Shown here piece after piece: positions 42,354 to 49,069 of a stretch of DNA of 49,069 nucleotides. A program made the translations under genes and the position numbers. Position 1 is the stretch's first letter; the number at the start of each line of letters is the position of its first letter. The notes beneath the pieces are model-generated. The model worked only from the letters and a program-made list of their open reading frames with translations, was not told the origin of the DNA and made no database searches. The stretch covers positions 1 to 49,069 of the forward strand of contig NZ_CAKZOT010000001.1 of NCBI RefSeq assembly GCF_937138205.1, in the 5' to 3' direction. The stretch comes from an uncultured Rhodospira sp. Lineage in GTDB: Bacteria; Pseudomonadota; Alphaproteobacteria; Rhodospirillales; Rhodospirillaceae.

Positions 42354-42445
42354 TCGGTTGTCGGGTCGAGGAGCCGAGGCCATGTCGGGGGCGCGCCGCC
42401 TCTCGTCCCGCCCCGACCGCGCATCCTGAGGAGATCCCACCCGCC

Positions 42446-43588
42446 ATGACCCTGATCGGCCTGACCCGCGACGAGTTGACGGCCGTGCTCGCCGACATGG
42501 GCGAGAAGCCCTTCCGGGCCAAGCAGCTTTGGCACTGGATCTACCATCGGGGCGCCCACCGGTTCGACGAGATGTCCACCTTGTCCAAGGACTTGCGCGC
42601 GCGTCTGGAGGCCACCCACAGCCTCGACCGACCCACCGTGACCCGCGAACAGACCGCTGGTGATGCAACGCGCAAGTGGCTGCTGCGGTTCCATGACGGC
42701 CGCGAGGCCGAGGCCGTCTACATCCCCGAGGACGACCGGGGGGCGGTGTGTGTCTCCTCGCAGGTCGGTTGCACCCTGACGTGTCGTTTCTGCCACACCG
42801 GGACGCAAACGCTGGTCCGCAACCTCGACCCTAGCGAAATCATCGGACAATTCATGGTGGCCCGGGACAGCTACGGGGAGTGGCCCACGCCGACCGATGA
42901 GACTCGGCGGCTGTCCAATGTTGTGCTGATGGGCATGGGCGAGCCGCTGTTTAATTTCGACGCCGTGGCGAAGGCGGTGTCGATCCTGGCGGATGGCGAC
43001 GGGCTGGCCGTGTCGCGCAGGCGCATCACCCTGTCCACGGCCGGCGTGGTGCCGATGATCGAGCGCTGCGGCCGCGACATGGGGGTCAATCTCGCCGTCA
43101 GCCTGCACGCCGCCACCGACGAGGTGCGCTCGGCCATCATGCCGATCAACAAGAAGTACCCACTGGACCAGCTCATAGCCGCCCTGCGCGCCTACCCCGG
43201 GGTGTCGAACGCGCGCCGCATCACGCTGGAATACGTGATGCTGAAGGGGGTGAACGACTCCCCCGCCGACGCGCGGGCGCTCATCCGGCTGGTGCGGGGC
43301 CTGCCGTGCAAGTTCAACCTGATCCCGTTCAACGCGTGGCCGGGCGCGCCGTTCGAATGCTCTTCGATGAAGACCATCGAGCGCTTCGCCGATCAATTGG
43401 CCGAGGCCGGCCTGACGGCGCCCATCCGGATGCCGCGCGGGCGCGACATCCTGGCGGCGTGCGGACAACTCAAGAGTGCCTCCGAACGAGAGCGCCTGCG
43501 GAACTACCGCGCCCGGCTCGCAACCATGACCCCGGAGGAGCGCGCCACCGAAGAGGCCGCGCACGGCCGCGCTCCGGCGGCGCCCTAA
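42446..43588 (+). CDS. rlmN: 23S rRNA / tRNA adenine-C2 methyltransferase
   Basis: The 380-residue radical-SAM enzyme carries the cluster motif CX3CX2C (Cys109, Cys113, Cys116 in [13 protein letters not shown]), [31 protein letters not shown]-type [12 protein letters not shown] and the second catalytic cysteine Cys339 in [12 protein letters not shown]. RlmN methylates A2503 of 23S rRNA and A37 of some tRNAs. GAGGAG precedes ATG 42446; an upstream in-frame GTG at 42293 would add a non-conserved leader. It converges on rdgB with four bases between stops. Confidence 0.96.
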   Translation: MTLIGLTRDELTAVLADMGEKPFRAKQLWHWIYHRGAHRFDEMSTLSKDLRARLEATHSLDRPTVTREQTAGDATRKWLLRFHDGREAEAVYIPEDDRGAVCVSSQVGCTLTCRFCHTGTQTLVRNLDPSEIIGQFMVARDSYGEWPTPTDETRRLSNVVLMGMGEPLFNFDAVAKAVSILADGDGLAVSRRRITLSTAGVVPMIERCGRDMGVNLAVSLHAATDEVRSAIMPINKKYPLDQLIAALRAYPGVSNARRITLEYVMLKGVNDSPADARALIRLVRGLPCKFNLIPFNAWPGAPFECSSMKTIERFADQLAEAGLTAPIRMPRGRDILAACGQLKSASERERLRNYRARLATMTPEERATEEAAHGRAPAAP

Positions 43589-43592
43589 GATC

Positions 43593-44234
43593 TCACCCCT
43601 CGAAACAGGCCGCCACCAGCTTGCGGAAGGCCTCGGCGCGGTGGCTGATGGCGTGCTTGTCGTCCGGCTCCATCTCGCCGAAGGTGAGGTCGTGGCCGTC
43701 CGGCAGAAAGATGGGATCGTAGCCGAATCCCCTGTCGCCGCGCGGCGGCCAGATGATGTCGCCGAACACCCGCCCCTCGAAGGTCTCGACGTGGCCGTCG
43801 GGCCAGGCCAGGGCCAGCGCGCAGGTGAAATTGGCGCGCCGGTCGCGGCCGCCGCCCAGTTCGTGCGCCACCCGTTCCATGGCCCGGGCGAAGTTCTTGT
43901 CCGGCCCGGCCCAGCGCGCCGAGAGGATGCCGGGGGCTCCTTCCAGCGCATGGACCTCCAGTCCGGAATCATCGGCCAGGGCCGGCTGGCCGCTGGCCTG
44001 GGTGGCGGCCAGGGCCTTGAGCACGGCGTTGGCCAGGAACGTCTTGCCGGTCTCCTCCGGTTCGGGCAGGCCAAGCTCTTTCGCCGACACCACGCGGCCC
44101 AGCCCGAACGGCGCCAGCAGGGCGGCGATCTCGCGCACCTTGCCGGGGTTGTGGCTGGCCACCACCAAAGTATCGCCGTCGAACCGGCGATGGGCCGGAC
44201 GGACGGGCGCGCTGCTGGAGTCTGTGCCGTGCAT
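43593..44234 (-). CDS. rdgB: Non-canonical purine NTP pyrophosphatase (RdgB/HAM1)
   Basis: The 213-residue protein has the family motifs [55 protein letters not shown] and [11 protein letters not shown]. It hydrolyses ITP, dITP and XTP to monophosphates, keeping deaminated purines out of nucleic acids. The first 18 residues are a non-conserved leader. It lies 17 bases after the SIS-isomerase gene on the same strand, so the two are probably co-transcribed. Confidence 0.95.
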   Translation of the reverse strand: MHGTDSSSAPVRPAHRRFDGDTLVVASHNPGKVREIAALLAPFGLGRVVSAKELGLPEPEETGKTFLANAVLKALAATQASGQPALADDSGLEVHALEGAPGILSARWAGPDKNFARAMERVAHELGGGRDRRANFTCALALAWPDGHVETFEGRVFGDIIWPPRGDRGFGYDPIFLPDGHDLTFGEMEPDDKHAISHRAEAFRKLVAACFEG

Positions 44235-44251
44235 GGGGCGTCTCCCGAAGG

Positions 44252-44839
44252 TCAGGCGAGGGCGGCTTCCACCCGCAGGCAGAGATAGTGATACAGGGCC
44301 TGGTGCGCCTGCTGGATCAAGGGCGTGAAGCGCGACGGCACGGCGATGAGGATGTCGGACAGGGGCGCGAGCCGTCCACCGCCGTCCCCGGTCAGGCCGA
44401 TCACCGTCATCTCGCGGTCGCGCGCGGTCTCGGCAGCGGCCACGATGTTGGGCGAGTTGCCGCTGGTGCTGAGGGCCAGAAGCACGCCACCCGACGTCCC
44501 ATAGGCCTCGACCTCGCGCGCCAGATGGCTGACATAGCCGACATCGTTGCTCCAGGCCGTCAGGGTGCTGGCGTTGGTCCCCAACGCGATCACCGGCAGC
44601 CCGCGCCGCTCCAGCAGGAAGCGGGCGGTCAACTCGCCGGCGATGTGCAGGGCATCGGCCATGGAGCCACCGTTGCCGGCGACCAGCACCGGCCGGCCGG
44701 CACCGAGCGCGGCAACGATGGCCGCCACGGCCCGCTCCACGGCGTCGTCCAGGCCGGCCTCCCGGGTCCGGCGCAGCACATCCTGGCTGTCCGTGAGGTA
44801 GTCGGCGAGGCTGGCCCGGGCGGCCGTGGTGGCGTCCAT
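44252..44839 (-). CDS. gmhA: GmhA-like SIS-domain phosphosugar isomerase
   Basis: The 195-residue protein is a single SIS domain: [31 protein letters not shown], the [16 protein letters not shown] motif and a C-terminal [13 protein letters not shown]. This matches sedoheptulose-7-phosphate isomerase, the first step to ADP-heptose for lipopolysaccharide cores. No other heptose genes are in the window, so the substrate is by family resemblance only. Diverging DNA upstream (44840-45349) should hold its promoter. Confidence 0.85.
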   Translation of the reverse strand: MDATTAARASLADYLTDSQDVLRRTREAGLDDAVERAVAAIVAALGAGRPVLVAGNGGSMADALHIAGELTARFLLERRGLPVIALGTNASTLTAWSNDVGYVSHLAREVEAYGTSGGVLLALSTSGNSPNIVAAAETARDREMTVIGLTGDGGGRLAPLSDILIAVPSRFTPLIQQAHQALYHYLCLRVEAALA

Positions 44840-45349
44840 GCGGGAAGTTCCGGAGCGAGGGTAAGGGAAACGATCAGGACGATGCGGTTGTCTCTCGCCG
44901 GCCCGCCGTCGTCAAGGGTCCAGCCGTCGCTATCAGAGCAGGTTGCACACTGCTGAAACTACCTTTGTTGTTTGCTCGAAAGGCGATCGCCCTGTGTTCG
45001 GACGAGTCAGGACAAGAGCCGACGGGTACCAAAAGCAAGCAAGACCCGGCTCCCCTCGCGGTGCGTTTCGGGAGCACGCGATGCTTGGCAGCGGCCGCTA
45101 TCGTGATCACCTATCTGCAACGGGCGTTTTCCGATGCGTCCCAGGCTTGGCCGGTGCCCTGTTGCGAGCGGGACCTGGCGGCCGGTCCGGGGGAGGCGAC
45201 AGAACCCGTGCATTGGCGGGCGGCGGAGCGGCGCCTAGGCCGACCCCGGACCGTTTCGTGGGCCCGGTTTTCGTAACAGCGGTGTCCGCAAGGCACCCCG
45301 CGTCGATGAGGGCGAGTCTCATCCGGCGCAGATTGGAGACAAGGTGCGG
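44840..45349. other. 510-base spacer without a recognised gene
   Basis: The spacer separates the divergent isomerase and pqi operons. Several open frames exist, but none has a ribosome site, composition or motif that marks a gene. A less GC-rich stretch near 44940-45000 is the best place for promoters. No repeat, tRNA or riboswitch was recognised. Confidence 0.4.
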
Positions 45350-45973
45350 ATGACCAGTGTGGCCGAGGCGGGCCTCGCCGCCTGTCCCGAGTGTGACGAA
45401 CTGCACATCCGTCGTGTGTTGCACCCGGGGGAACGCGCCCGGTGCGCCCGCTGTGGCACAACATTGTACCGTCGTCCCCGGCGCCGGCCGGACCAGATGC
45501 TGGCCATCGTGACGGCGGCCCTGATCGCCTTCGTCCTTGCCAATACATTCCCGATCCTGGTTCTGCGGGCCCAGGGGATCGTCAACGAGGCCACCCTGCT
45601 CGGCAGCGTGGCCGCCCTTTGGAGCGCGGGACAGGAACCGGTCGCCGCCATGGTGTTCGTCACCGCCTGGTTGTTTCCCGTGTTCGACCTGCTGGCCATG
45701 TTCCTGCTGCTGCTGGCGATCCAGACGGGGTCGCGTCCCGCGCTCTTCGCCCCGCTGCTGCGAACACTTCAGGCCATGCGGCCGTGGGGGATGATCGAAG
45801 TGCTGATGCTGGGGGTCCTGGTGTCCCTGATCAAGCTGTCCAAGATGGCCGACGTCTTGCCGGGGGTTGCTTTGTACGCCTTTATCGCACTGACCGTTTT
45901 GCTGGCGGTGATCCTGTCCTACGACTTGAGGGCCTTGTGGCAGCCGGACCAGCAGCGGACGGCGGAGGCATGA
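45350..45973 (+). CDS. pqiA: PqiA-like membrane protein, first half
   Basis: The 207-residue protein has an N-terminal zinc-ribbon-like segment (CPEC at about 13-16, CARC at about 33-36) followed by four membrane helices, including FVLANTFPILVL and LSKMADVLPGVALYAF. That is one of the two repeats of PqiA. In E. coli both repeats are in a single chain of about 417 residues; here they are separate coupled genes. ATG 45350 has GGAG and AAGG upstream; a GTG two codons earlier is possible. PqiA is the inner-membrane partner of the PqiB lipid tunnel. Confidence 0.88.
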   Translation: MTSVAEAGLAACPECDELHIRRVLHPGERARCARCGTTLYRRPRRRPDQMLAIVTAALIAFVLANTFPILVLRAQGIVNEATLLGSVAALWSAGQEPVAAMVFVTAWLFPVFDLLAMFLLLLAIQTGSRPALFAPLLRTLQAMRPWGMIEVLMLGVLVSLIKLSKMADVLPGVALYAFIALTVLLAVILSYDLRALWQPDQQRTAEA

Positions 45974-46596
45974 ACGCCCTCGCCGCAGGTCTGCGGATGT
46001 GCCTGTCCTGCCGGACCGTGTGCCAGGCGGACGCGGCCGGCCGAGAGTCGGTGCGCTGTCCGCGCTGCGGCGCCGCCGTGCATCCGCGCAAGGCCGACAG
46101 CCTCGCGCGCACCTGGGCCTACCTCATCGCCGCGGCCATCATGTACATTCCGGCGAACCTGTTGCCGGTGATGCGGACATCGAGCCTGTTCGGGACCTCC
46201 GAAGACACGATCATCAGCGGGGTGGCCTACTTCTGGGCCTCCGGATCACCCGGGCTCGCCATCCTTATCTTCACCGTGAGCGTGGTCATTCCGATGGCCA
46301 AAATGGGCGCGCTGGCCTGTCTTGCCACCTGGGCGCGCCGGCCCTCGGGCATGGATGCCCATGCTTTGGGGCGACTGCACTCGGGGGTCGAACTGGTCGG
46401 GCGGTGGTCGATGCTCGACGTGTTCGTGGTCGCCCTGATGGCCGGCATGGTGCAGTTCAAGTCCCTGGCCACCGTCGAGGCCGGCCCTGGCGCGGCGGCG
46501 TTTGGCGCCGTGGTCGTGCTCAGCATGTTGGCCGCCAACAGTTTTGATCCCCGCCTTCTGTGGGACAATCACGGACGCCCCGACGATGCCCGATGA
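45970..46596 (+). CDS. pqiA: PqiA-like membrane protein, second half
   Basis: The 208-residue protein is the second PqiA repeat: zinc-ribbon-like CLSC and CPRC in the first 45 residues, then four helices with IPANLLPVMRTSSLFG and a VELVGRWSMLDVFVVALMA block. Its ATG overlaps the stop of the first half as ATGA. The last 11 bases overlap pqiB. Tight coupling suggests equimolar synthesis of the two halves, which together would equal one E. coli PqiA. Confidence 0.88.
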   Translation: MNALAAGLRMCLSCRTVCQADAAGRESVRCPRCGAAVHPRKADSLARTWAYLIAAAIMYIPANLLPVMRTSSLFGTSEDTIISGVAYFWASGSPGLAILIFTVSVVIPMAKMGALACLATWARRPSGMDAHALGRLHSGVELVGRWSMLDVFVVALMAGMVQFKSLATVEAGPGAAAFGAVVVLSMLAANSFDPRLLWDNHGRPDDAR

Positions 46597-48301
46597 AACG
46601 GCCTCCGCCCCCCGCCCGTCCGAGCCCCATATCGTGCAACCTCGGCGTGGCCGGCCGTCGCTTGTGTGGGGCATCCCGCTTGTCGCCGCCGTGATTGGTC
46701 TGGCCCTGGTGCTGAATGACCTGTGGCAAAGGGGGCCGACCATCACGGTGTCCTTTGCCTCGGCGGAGGGGATCGACGCGGGGACGACCAAGGTCAAATA
46801 CAGGGACGTCGACATCGGCAGCGTCACCGGCATCGCGCTGGCCGAGGATCGTACGCGGGTCGTGGCGACCATCGACCTGGCCAAGGAAGCCGAATCATTC
46901 GCCGTGGACGGCACACAGTTCTGGGTGGTGCGCCCGCGCTTCGCGGGATCTGGCATATCCGGCATTGGAACCCTGTTATCGGGGTCGTACATCGCCGTCG
47001 ATCCCGGACAGGGCGACGAGCGCGTGACCTCTTTTGTCGGCGAAGAGGACCCGCCGGTCGTGGCGTCGGACGTGCCGGGGCGTCGCTTTGTCTTGCATAC
47101 GGACGATCTCGGGTCGCTCGATGTCGGGTCGCCCGTGTACCACCACGGTATCCAGGTGGGTCAGGTCGAGCGGTTTTCGCTGCAGCCGGACGGGCATCGG
47201 CTCAGCCTCGGCATTTTCGTGAAATCGCCCTATGACCGTTTTGTCACGGCCAGAAGCCGGTTCTGGCACGCCAGCGGCGTGGATCTCCGCATGGATGCCT
47301 CGGGTGTGACCCTGCAAACCCAGTCCATCGCCACCATCCTGCTGGGTGGCGTGGCATTCGAGACACCTGCCACCGGGAACCAGGCGGACCCGGCCGATGA
47401 CGGCCGCCACTTCCTGCTGGCGGCGGACCGGGCGGAGGCGCTGAAGGTGCCGGACGGCGCGCCCCAGACGCTGGTTATGCACTTTCGCCAGAGCATCCGG
47501 GGCTTGTCCGAGGGCGCGCCTGTTGATTTTCGCGGTGTGGAGATCGGACAGGTCCGATCGATGGATGTGCGGTATGATACGATGAGGCGCGAATTCACCA
47601 CTCAGGTCTTGGTGGATGTCTATCCCGAACGTCTGGGCGGGACCATCGAGACGTTTTCGAGGGCTGCCACGCCACAGGAACGCCTGGCCGAGTTGGCCGA
47701 CCTGATCGACCGGGGGCTGCGCGCGCAATTGCGGTCGGGCAACCTGCTGACCGGCCAACTCTATGTGGCCGTCGACTTTTTTCCAAAAGCGGAGCCGGTC
47801 CGCTTCGACCCGGACAGCGAGCCACCGGAACTCCCGACCGTCCCCGGGGACTTGCAGGAATTGCAGCAGCAGGTTCAGACTATTGTTCAGAACCTCTCTC
47901 AGGTCCCGTTCGACACGCTGGCGGAGGACCTTCATCGCGTGATGATCGGGACCGAGTCCGCCCTGCAGCGGCTGGATACGCTGGCGGAAACCGTGAACAA
48001 CGAGGCTCTGCCGGACGTTCGGGCCGTGTTGACGGGCCTGGACTCAACGCTCGCCCGGTTGGATACGCTGGCGCAGACGGTGAACAGTGGCGTGCTGCCG
48101 GAACTCACCCAGGCGGGCCGCGAGTTGAGCCGAACCCTCCGGTCCATCGAGGACAGCCTGGCCGGCGACGCGCCCTTGCAGCAGGAAGCCCGCCACGCCT
48201 TGCGCGCCGTTTCCGAGGCGGCCCGCTCGATCAAGGCCCTGACCGACAGCCTGGAACGGAATCCCGAGGCCCTACTGACAGGTCGGCCCGCGGACGGGTA
48301 G
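46586..48301 (+). CDS. pqiB: PqiB-like MCE protein
   Basis: The 571-residue protein has a short cytosolic N-terminus, one membrane helix (residues 26-44) and three MCE domains starting near residues 48 (TITVSFASAEGIDAG), 165 (GRRFVLHTDDLGSLDVG) and 292 (TLVMHFRQSIRGLSEG), each with the KV/VY...G.VG core. A long C-terminal helical coiled-coil region (about 420-560) contains two near-identical segments (LQRLDTLAETVN and LARLDTLAQTVN). PqiB forms a hexameric tube across the periplasm for lipid transport. The open frame runs further upstream, but the MPDETAS start fits. Confidence 0.93.
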   Translation: MPDETASAPRPSEPHIVQPRRGRPSLVWGIPLVAAVIGLALVLNDLWQRGPTITVSFASAEGIDAGTTKVKYRDVDIGSVTGIALAEDRTRVVATIDLAKEAESFAVDGTQFWVVRPRFAGSGISGIGTLLSGSYIAVDPGQGDERVTSFVGEEDPPVVASDVPGRRFVLHTDDLGSLDVGSPVYHHGIQVGQVERFSLQPDGHRLSLGIFVKSPYDRFVTARSRFWHASGVDLRMDASGVTLQTQSIATILLGGVAFETPATGNQADPADDGRHFLLAADRAEALKVPDGAPQTLVMHFRQSIRGLSEGAPVDFRGVEIGQVRSMDVRYDTMRREFTTQVLVDVYPERLGGTIETFSRAATPQERLAELADLIDRGLRAQLRSGNLLTGQLYVAVDFFPKAEPVRFDPDSEPPELPTVPGDLQELQQQVQTIVQNLSQVPFDTLAEDLHRVMIGTESALQRLDTLAETVNNEALPDVRAVLTGLDSTLARLDTLAQTVNSGVLPELTQAGRELSRTLRSIEDSLAGDAPLQQEARHALRAVSEAARSIKALTDSLERNPEALLTGRPADG

Positions 48302-48310
48302 AATGGTGTC

Positions 48311-48976
48311 ATGATGATGTTCAGTCTGTCTCGATTGCTCCCGTCCATCCTGTGCCTGGGTCTGCTTGTGGCGTGTGCGAGTTCGCCGCCGGTGCGGTAT
48401 CACACGCTGTCGCGCCCAGAGACCACCGACGGCACGGCGGACACGTCGGGGGCGGCCCGCGTGTTGGTGCAAATCCTTCCCATCGAGGTGCCCGAGGGTG
48501 TGGCGCGGGACAATATCGTGCTGAAGGACCCCAGCGGCCGGGTGACCGTGCTGCAAACGGACCGCTGGTTGGCCCCGGTCGCCGACGACATGAAGCAGGT
48601 CGTGGCGGACGCCCTGTGGCGGGCGGCCCGGGCCACGAATACCTATCAGGCGCCCGTGCCGGCCCAGTCGACGTCACTGCCCCAGTACCGGTTGGCGGTC
48701 CGGATCGAGCGGTTCGACGCCATTTCGGGCCAGGCCGCCACGGTCGAGGGATCGTGGACGCTGCGCTCGCTGTCCGATGACGCGGTCCACATCTGCCGGT
48801 GGGCCGGCACACAGCCGCTCGACGCCATGGACGGGGCCGCCGCCGCCGCCGCCCTCGCCGAAGCAAGCCATCGCCTGGCCGAGCGCATCGGCGACAGCCT
48901 CCGCCGGGCCGTCGCTGGAGACGATGAGGTGTGCAGCGGGGTCGGTTCCTCGCCGGTCAGCGAGGGGCCCGCATGA
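48311..48976 (+). CDS. pqiC: PqiC-like outer-membrane lipoprotein
   Basis: The 221-residue precursor has a lipoprotein signal (LGLLVAC, lipidated Cys22), then YHTLSRP near residue 30 and an ABC-transport-auxiliary domain with VLVQILPIEVPEGVARDNIVL, RWLAPVADDMKQVVADAL and a central RLAVRIERFDA strand. PqiC docks the PqiB tube at the outer membrane. Three consecutive ATG codons at 48311 leave the exact start open. It is nine bases after pqiB and is the last gene seen; the final 93 bases of the window show no feature. Confidence 0.9.
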   Translation: MMMFSLSRLLPSILCLGLLVACASSPPVRYHTLSRPETTDGTADTSGAARVLVQILPIEVPEGVARDNIVLKDPSGRVTVLQTDRWLAPVADDMKQVVADALWRAARATNTYQAPVPAQSTSLPQYRLAVRIERFDAISGQAATVEGSWTLRSLSDDAVHICRWAGTQPLDAMDGAAAAAALAEASHRLAERIGDSLRRAVAGDDEVCSGVGSSPVSEGPA

Positions 48977-49069
48977 CTGTTGGCCCCCCAATGGGCGGGC
49001 GGCGGATCGGACGGGGCGGAACGTGTCAACGACTTTGAGACAGTCGGATTGGGAGATTAAGCTCTGTTG

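Noticed and set aside
42230-44074. Minus-strand 614-codon open frame
   Set aside because: It is antisense to rlmN and overlaps rdgB in another frame; no motif is seen.
44943-45353. Open frame in the isomerase-pqi spacer
   Set aside because: It has no ribosome site, low complexity in its second half and no recognisable family; an overlapping frame is just as open.

Overview
The window is high-GC DNA with densely packed, often translationally coupled operons. Its gene content points to an alphaproteobacterium, most likely in or near the Rhodospirillales. The signs are a general porin of the MKKVLF type, a cereblon-like CULT protein very close in form to the one described from Magnetospirillum, a GlpR-Ugp transporter, a complete C-P lyase core and RlmN/RdgB/AccA housekeeping genes. 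The taxonomic placement is inference; no rRNA or tRNA gene was found.

Layout. 1-4.1 kb: an AttH/FtsX/LolD-type export cassette on the minus strand. 4.25-4.9 kb: a chimeric gene remnant. 4.85-11.4 kb: a divergent ABC importer. One arm is lacI, a cytosolic metallophosphoesterase and an ATPase; the other is a binding protein and two permeases. The shared control region carries two LacI-type operators and a Pho box. An orphan CopG/BrnA-like antitoxin and a heptanucleotide repeat tract interrupt the right arm. 11.5-16.6 kb: a Pho-box-preceded glpR-ugpC-ugpB-ugpA-ugpE operon for glycerol-3-phosphate-type uptake. 16.6-18.7 kb: a periplasmic 5'-nucleotidase behind a four-repeat Pho-box array. 18.7-18.9 kb: an isolated 3' end (domains V and VI) of a group II intron. 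18.9-24 kb: porin, M20 amidohydrolase, accA, bactofilin and folE. 24-31.6 kb: phnF divergent from phnGHIJKLM and a DUF1045 gene. 31.6-32.7 kb: a PAS protein with a degenerate kinase core. 32.9-38.7 kb: yejABEF. 38.9-44.8 kb: a PfkB sugar/adenosine kinase, a CULT protein, HIT protein, OmpA lipoprotein, rlmN, rdgB and gmhA-like SIS isomerase. 45.3-49 kb: pqiA (split in two), pqiB and pqiC.

The main theme of 4.8-31.6 kb is phosphorus scavenging. It holds two ABC importers for small organophosphate-like solutes, a cytosolic phosphodiesterase-like enzyme, a secreted 5'-nucleotidase and C-P lyase. Three of the transcription units have recognisable PhoB half-site arrays with 11-bp spacing, while phn has a PhnF-like site instead. 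The most notable unexplained items are the LacI/PhoB-controlled importer with its own intracellular phosphoesterase, the group II intron tail, two copies of a structured palindromic repeat whose tip is inverted relative to its arms, and the CULT-domain gene.
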